Of a stretch of 64,000 bases of DNA, positions 57,851 to 64,000 are shown in pieces. The stretch's first letter is position 1, and each line of letters starts with the position of its first letter. The stretch covers positions 19,778,001 to 19,842,000 of the forward strand of contig OU612075.1 in NCBI GenBank assembly GCA_914767715.1, given 5' to 3'. The notes beneath the pieces are model-generated. The model ran no database searches. It was not told the origin of the DNA and saw only the letters and a program-made list of their open reading frames with translations. The stretch is from Membranipora membranacea (Eukaryota; Bryozoa; Gymnolaemata; Cheilostomatida; Membraniporidae). A program made the translations under genes and the position numbers.

Positions 57851-59109
57851 TGCAGTGTTATTTTTTGCTTTGACAGCTTGTCTTTTGAGGTGTTCCTTTT
57901 ATTTTGCATACCATGATCATAACCTATTGTCTGAGATTGTATTGTTATCATTCAAACAATGGTCTCATTCCCAGCAGTTGAGCCCAAATGTTGTCCAAAT
58001 GGTAAAACAGTTTTTTGTCAAAGATACTCACATGGTGTGGTAGGTGGATATGTTTTTAACCACAGTAAATTTGCGCGTTTATTGGGTCTTTCTATATGTT
58101 AGTAGATGCTAGGCCTTCCAATTGCTTCCTCAATCACTAGCAGATTCTTTGTCATGGAAACCTGTGGAACACAAATTCATACATAGCATTCATAAAATTT
58201 ATATACTAGGCCTAGGCCTACAACCATCTAACATTTACATCTAAACAATACTTTAGTAGCCTACTCGTCTATCTGCCTATCTATATGATATTTCCCCTAT
58301 TATTGTAATGGCAAAACGTGGCAATGATTCAAGAAGCATAACTGAAACCAATGAACTGTTTAGTTCATTGCTGAAACTGACGAAATCACTGTGTGCTGCG
58401 CTGTCCTGTTATCATGCCCACCTGGTGCTTGTAGTGTAATTGATCACATTCAATTCTTCTTGAACACATCTATCATCATGAATGAAATAAAACAAACTTC
58501 ATAGCATCATTATCCTAAATTAAATAAAATACTCATGATATAATAAGGAGTAGGACTCACCAGTGACCATCATCTTTTCAAAGCTGGTAATCCTTAACTA
58601 CTCATCCAGTGAACAGGTTAAATCACTAATTATGTAGTCACAGGACAGGTTTCTCCTTGAGAAGACTGTAGTGCAGTGTAATTCTATGAGTGATTTTACT
58701 TCTTTTGTTATTACTGCCCACAAGTTAGTTAGTGAAGTTATGTAGAATCCCTGGGCCTATTCCTTTGCTTATTTGTCTTCAGTACGGAAACTCAATGGCA
58801 GTGAGTGAGCATGAGCAATGGCACTGCAGTTAGTGATGGAACAGTTTTCACTGCCACTGGTTTTGGTTTTTTGGGTGGTCATGTATTTCTCAGTAAATTA
58901 TCAGTAGTTGTCTTCTGCTGTTTTAGCTCTAATCTTCAGCACTTTGAGCTTTGACTTTTTCTCTGTTCCATAGGCAAATAAATTAACTTTGTCATTTATC
59001 ATATTCAAAATAAATATAAATAAGTTGATTCCACTAAATATTGCAGTAATAATGTGAAAGCAGGCTAAGTAAAAAAAATTTAAAACACCCATGAAGCAAG
59101 GCATTGACT
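57851..59109. other. Downstream intergenic stretch
   Basis: A candidate poly(A) signal (AATAAA, about 58486-58491) may end transcripts from the gene copy before it. No other features recognised. Confidence 0.4.
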
Positions 59110-61720
59110 CAGCTTAACATGATTGGGTAATCGTAATCGTTAAACTTCTGAGCACCGAAATTAGCCAAAGAAAATCTAAAATTTTCCTTGGATAGCCTTA
59201 ACCCTAAACCCTAAACTTTAAAGCAAGCCGAGTTTCACTAGTTAATTTCTCGGGGAGCAGATTGGTATCAATTATCGGGACTAAACTATTAACAATTTTA
59301 TAAATCGTCAGCAGACACAAATATTCGAAACGCAAAGTTAAAACAGGGATGTTGTAGGTCTTTCATGTATTATCTTTAGAACTGTTATAGTTTATAATTT
59401 TCAAACATCTATTCTCAATTTTTAAAAATTCTTGTTTTCACATAGTCGTTTGTTGTAAATAAAACAGGAGAGCTGTATTCCAGATTAGAACGTATAAGTC
59501 CAATGTACCAAAGCTTAGCTAATTTAGGTGTCAGGAATTTTCTATTGCGTTGAAAGTTGGTGACTATTGGATAAAGTTTTTGTTTAATTTTACTGGTATG
59601 AGATTTAAAATTTAATTGTTATCAAGAGTCACACCTAAGTACTTAATTTTGTCTGATTGTTTGAAAATGAGATTGTTAAATTTAAGTTCCGGAGGTTTGA
59701 TGTTTTGCGTATTGGAAATGGTCATGACATCCGTTTTACCGCTGTTAAGAACATGGCAACTTTCACTGTATCAACTGGATGCCTGATGAATTCTTTTTTC
59801 CATAAGTTTTGTGGAAATGTCTGGGTTTTCCCCACTGGTGACTAGCAGGCAGTCATCAGCATATAGATAACAATTTTTTAGCTCCATCAGATCGTTAATA
59901 AACATGATAAACAGCAGGGGTCCAAGTACAGACCCCTGCGGCACACCAGTTATTACTCGACTGCATTCAGATACACAACCATTAACTTTCATGGCCTGCT
60001 CTCGACTTGAAAGATAATTTTTAATTAAATTTGATGCATTAGAGTGAAAATTGAAATTCGTTAACAGTTTTCTGGGAAGGATCTTATGGTTTACGCAATC
60101 AAAGGCTTTACGGATATCAAGAGTAGAAACTGTGACAAAATTTTGACTCGTGCTTTGACAGCAGGGAACGAAATTTGTTGACTAGTTGAGTTAAAATTTG
60201 ATCAGTGGATGTACCATTTCTGAATCGGCGAGAGGCTATTAGATCATAAATTTCCAGGTAATCACAAATTTGGTAATTTATAATCTTTTCTAGGACTTTA
60301 TTTAATATTGTCAATAGCGAAATCGGTCTATAATTATTTGGCAGACTTTTCTTGCCACTTTTGAAAATAGGAATTACTAAGGCCTTTTTCCACACATCTG
60401 GAAACTCGTGACATTTAAGGCTCAGATTAACAATATGTGTCAATGGATTCAGAATCAAAGGCTCTAGGATTTTATAAATAAAGGCAGGGATCTGATTCAA
60501 ACCCCCAGCTTTACGTGATTTCAGTGCGTGCAGATATTTAGACACCTCACTTGATGTAATTTCTTGATAAGTGAATTTAGGAAAACTGAAAGCTTGATCA
60601 TTATCAAAGCCTGAGGAACTTTTGTTGGACAATAGTTTAGCCTCTTCATTGAGATTTGCACCAATGCTAGAAAAATACCTATTTACCTATTTACAGATTC
60701 AATTTCTTGAATGACATCATTGCCTTGATAATTTTTACCTTGGAAAATTTTGATTTTGCCATCGGTCTATTGTTTTATCATTAAGAACTTCTCCCATTGC
60801 TCGCTTTTTGGCATCTCTTACTGCATTTGTTGCCTTTTACGGATTAAACGATAATCCTCCCAGGCAGTAGAATTTTTATAAAATCCCGTCTCAACAAACT
60901 TTTGAAATGCATGGGTTGGGTTTTAAATGGTGCAAACTGCTCCACCAATAATTCTATTTTTGATTCTAAAATATCTGCTGCTTCGTGAACACAGTGAAAA
61001 TTCTCTACAATATTAAAATCAAGAGATTATTAAAAAACTCAAGATCATCAAAATTTCTGAAATCACGCTTAGTGACATAAGAAAATGATCACTAATATCA
61101 CTTTTTATAACTTTGTGTTCAGGTACTAAATTTTGAACATTTGAGAAAAGTAAGTCAATTGTAGTATTTGAATTTCTAAAACATCTCGTTTACTCTCTAA
61201 CAAGCTGTTCATATTGATGAAGTCTCATGAGGGTTTCAAGATTTTCTTTAGCTTGTGAATTACAGGACCAGTCAATGTTAAAATCCCCTATAATTACAGT
61301 TGGCTTTCGTAAATTGTGAGCATCCAATAGCTTTTCAAAATTACAGGAAACATCGATGCTTGCAACACAAGGTGGATTGTAAACAAGGACCAAACAAAAT
61401 ATAGATTCAGCGATAACAATTTCGATGCATAGAACTTCGGTCCCACCACATGAAGCCAAATCAACTTTTTCAAATTTTATGTTTTGTTAAATATAAACAG
61501 CCAGCCCGCCACCACGTGAAGTCAAACCCCTATCCTTACCAATCAATACATAACCAGGTAGTTGAAAATTGTTGTCATAATGAGAGACATTAAACCAAGT
61601 TTCCGAAAATCAGATTATGTCATTATTGACCAAATCAGGAGTTAGTCAGAACTCATCAAAATGTTTAGGCAAAGATCTTATATTTAGTTGGACAATACTT
61701 AACATTCAGAATGATGCGAC
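59110..61720 (-). pseudogene. Retrotransposon ORF2: endonuclease and reverse transcriptase remnants
   Basis: Endonuclease marks are FSETWFNVSHYD, RGGGLAVYI, VLVYNPP, IGDFNIDW and SDHFLMSLS, typical of AP-type endonucleases. Reverse-transcriptase marks are RKAGGLNQIPAFIYKILEP, PIFKSGKK-NNYRPISLL, GVPQGSVLGPLLF, INDL and the catalytic YADD (59880 region). The reading frame is broken at least between 61460 and 61500, around 60117 and after 59771. The product would nick DNA and copy the element's RNA. It is no longer functional here. Confidence 0.85.
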
Positions 61721-61751
61721 CAACTGGTAACAAGCTTTTTGAAGGTTTGGC

Positions 61752-62511
61752 CTAGCCGGATGTGCTCTGTTGTTTGCGAGGTCTTAGTATAGGTGCTGAC
61801 TGATTGGTTTCAGACGTAGATTTCTCCTGAAGATTGTCGAGATCATTTACACAAGTTATTAGGATGCGGTTGGCTCTTTCATTATACCGCACATATGTTC
61901 ATATCCTGGGTCCATACAAACTTGTAGCCAAGCTCTTTCACTTTATCTTTAGTCTTGAAATACAGCTCAGACTGAGATTTAGTGAGGTGTTCATGTATGT
62001 AGATCTTACTGCTGCTGCCGAGTCCAAGTTGGTCATGGGCCACTTTCTTCTTTGTGCGACTTGCATACATTAGTTTTTTCATACAACATTTGACGTAAAT
62101 CTTAGGTGTTACCGTTCCCTGCTTCTCTCTCCTAACTGGCATATGATACACAGTGCTGATATCTGTTAGTGACATTTCCATATCCATTGCTGTAGCTATG
62201 CTTAATACAATATCCTCCACATTCTCATTTGATGATACAGGTACGTTGTGTATCTCTAGACTATCTCCTCTGTCATATCTCTCCATCGAGTCGCCGTCTC
62301 AACTCGCCATTATCTCCTGCTGCTGAACTTTGGTCTCCAACACTCCACTTCTGCCTTCAAGAATCTGCACCTTAGTCTCCAACTCTCGAACCTTTTTCAA
62401 AAGTTTCTGCTTTAGATCAAGGCACATTGAATCTAACTTTGCAGCAAAATCTGCCTTAACTGTCTCCAACCATTTGCCAATCGCCTGCTTCATTTCTTTA
62501 GACAACCCCAT
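61752..62511 (-). pseudogene. Retrotransposon ORF1 remnant
   Basis: Starts MGLSKEMKQAIGKWLETVKA, followed by a leucine-heptad coiled coil (LKKVRELETKVQILEGRSG). After an in-frame TGA (62301-62299) it continues GDSLEIHNVP, DISTVYHMPVRREK and IYVKCCMKKLMYASRTKKK, as in ORF1 proteins of CR1/Jockey-group elements that bind RNA. One base is missing near 61884, after which NERANRILITCVNDL can be read in another frame, ending at TAG 61754-61752. Confidence 0.75.
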
Positions 62512-62839
62512 ACCTTGAACTTGTATGGACTCAGTTGATTATAGCGCAGGGGCTTGGGCCTGCGCCCTGGCCCACTATAACAATGATAGTTGTCAGTCAA
62601 TGAATCTTGTGAATAGACGTTTTCTCAATTGATCAGTGATCCTTATTAATCCTTATTAATCCAGCTAATGAAGTAAAATTGGTTAACTCCAGAGATTAGA
62701 GTATTAATGAAATATCCTTAAATATCCAATAAGATTGTTGGTGTGACAGATGAGTTGCTGTGCACTTGATATTCATAACTGTGGAAAGGTCATGCCTTTC
62801 AAAATAATCTGTTGATCAGTATGCAAATTTTGGAAGGCT

Positions 62840-62990
62840 TGGGTTTGCATTTCACTGAAACTAATCAACTACCTGGGGTTTGGCTGGACCCCAGATGTGC
62901 TCGAACCCGCCTGCAAACAGATAACAACCTGGCGCAGATATTGTGGCCTCGCCAATAAGGCAACTACTATGTTGACGCTTCTGAATTGGT
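62840..62990 (+). mobile_element. SINE body, copy 2
   Basis: Shares the body of the SINE at 26985-27235 in opposite window orientation: CCCCAGATGTGCTC, AACCTGGCGCAGATATTGTGG, CCTCGCCAATAAGGCA. The head is degenerate (GGGTTTGCATTTC may be the old B box). Confidence 0.65.
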
Positions 62991-64000
62991 AAACAAAGGA
63001 TATAACTGTACTTTCTAACGAAGTTCATGTGGCCTGGCTTACTACAAACTATAGCGAACAAAACACTGCTAATCGAAAATAGTTATTAGTTTCAGCCTTC
63101 CATATTCAACCAGTCACAGACCCACCCAAGATCAAGACGGTTGGAAAAGTGACAAATACAATTATCTTTGACCATGCCCATTCTGGTTTGTAGTTATCCA
63201 AGTTAACTCACTGGATTGTAAGATTGATACTTAGGAAACAGGAGTTTCACAACGGAACATTATCAACTTCTCCTACAAGGCACAAAAAATTTGATCTAAC
63301 CATATCTGTCAAAAACAACCATCACCTTCATATAGTAATGTAATGGAAGTGTTTTGTTGGCTACTTTTTACGCCGCTGATTTGATCTCGGTGAAAATTTT
63401 TCGGGCTGGTATATCACACCTTGGTATATAAGCTATGATAGCTTGGGAGTGAAGGTTTTGCATGAGGTGTGGATATCTCTGTGGAGTGATGTCGATATGA
63501 TATGATATTGATATTTGTGAACAAGTTGGATACAAGATTTCTTTTTAATTTTATTTACAAAAGGTGCAAACACAAATCTTATTCAAAACGATGTTATATA
63601 TCATCAGGTAAATACAACAAACAGTGTGAGTGTTATGTAATGAAGGTTATATCACTGTAAATAGTGTCAATTTCTGCTAACCGCAACAGCATTATTTAGT
63701 TCATTTCAACTATGATAAGGTGATTGAGGCAATGCTGACTAAGGATGAAAAAGGATCATAGCCTGCGCATAGGAGCTACTTTAAAGATTTTTCTTCTGAT
63801 AATGAGCAGCTTTAAGGGTTATCCACCCCGATCAATCTCATCCTGGAGCTTTTCAACCGCCAAAGTTTATTTTCTTGATATTGACAAAATGTTTCTGCTG
63901 CTTTGTTGTATTCATAAGTGTATACCACGAAAAACATCATACCAAACACTTTTCCATGTTTAAACTGCACTGATTACTATAAATTCCTGTTGTCAGCTTG
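62991..64000. other. Right end of the window, no recognised features
   Basis: AT-rich sequence with short frames only. The frame at 63745-63963 has no domain or splice support. Confidence 0.4.

Larger units (their letters stand above)
59110..62518 (-). mobile_element. Two-ORF non-LTR retrotransposon (CR1/Jockey-like), decayed
   Basis: Read on the minus strand from about 62518 down. ORF1 has a coiled coil and nucleic-acid-binding part (62511-61752), and ORF2 has an endonuclease (about 61700-61060) and reverse transcriptase (about 60632-59770), then a thumb/C-terminal part (RKFLTPKLAKLWYIGLIRSN, about 59550). Multiple stops and shifts interrupt every ORF. No LTRs or RNase H were seen. The exact ends and target-site duplication are not determined. 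Confidence 0.85.

Noticed and set aside
59195-59217. Telomere-like words (CCCTAAACCCTAAA)
   Set aside because: Only two partial copies inside the LINE 3' part, with no array. Chance or part of the element.
1-64000. CRISPR arrays, operons or bacterial genes
   Set aside because: No regularly spaced repeats with unique spacers. Genes are intron-split and well spaced, as in an animal genome.

Overview
This window looks like nuclear DNA of an early-branching, probably marine, animal. A demosponge or cnidarian is my best guess, but I cannot prove it. The evidence is GT-AG introns, AT-rich non-coding DNA, animal domain families (filamin repeats, Frizzled-type cysteine-rich domains, somatomedin B, a seven-helix receptor) and many LINE, SINE, hAT-like and foldback elements. 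Nothing looks bacterial or viral.

Layout. (1) 333-1635 (+): a three-exon gene for a secreted somatomedin-B protein. (2) 4284-24309 (-): a 24-exon filamin-like gene whose exons join in phase into at least 1,236 residues. It has about 11 immunoglobulin-like filamin repeats, a Gln/Pro-rich linker, a Ser/Gly-rich insertion and a hinge, but no actin-binding CH domains at the predicted start. Its final exon may be cut by the left window edge (1-58), in which case gene (1) is nested in its last intron. (3) 27.6-41.0 kb (+): a tandem family of secreted Frizzled-CRD proteins. Copy B (32002-34150) is intact. Copy A (27657-29119) is frameshifted. Copy C (38776-40269) has nonsense codons. A 3' fragment, D, lies at 40739-40958. 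The C-terminal half of B carries a roughly 78-residue tandem repeat that I do not recognise. (4) 43266-44168 (-): a single-exon rhodopsin-type receptor. (5) About 49.2-57.9 kb (+): a roughly 15-exon copy of an uncharacterised protein family, with intact splice sites but several stops and frameshifts. (6) 59.1-62.5 kb (-): a decayed two-ORF non-LTR retrotransposon.

Between and inside the genes are two hAT-like miniature elements with 8-bp target-site duplications, a 111-bp inverted-repeat element inside a dispersed repeat that also has an uninterrupted copy, a tRNA-headed SINE family (two copies), three large foldback palindromes, a GC-rich chain of small hairpins, two LINE 3' fragments and several microsatellites.

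How the genes work together. No operon or pathway is shared. The main theme is local gene-family turnover: duplication of the Frizzled-CRD gene together with its TATA promoter and intron hairpin, followed by loss of two copies, and decay of one member of a multi-exon family, all in repeat-rich DNA. All coordinates were read by eye. Domain calls rest on motif recognition, not database searches.
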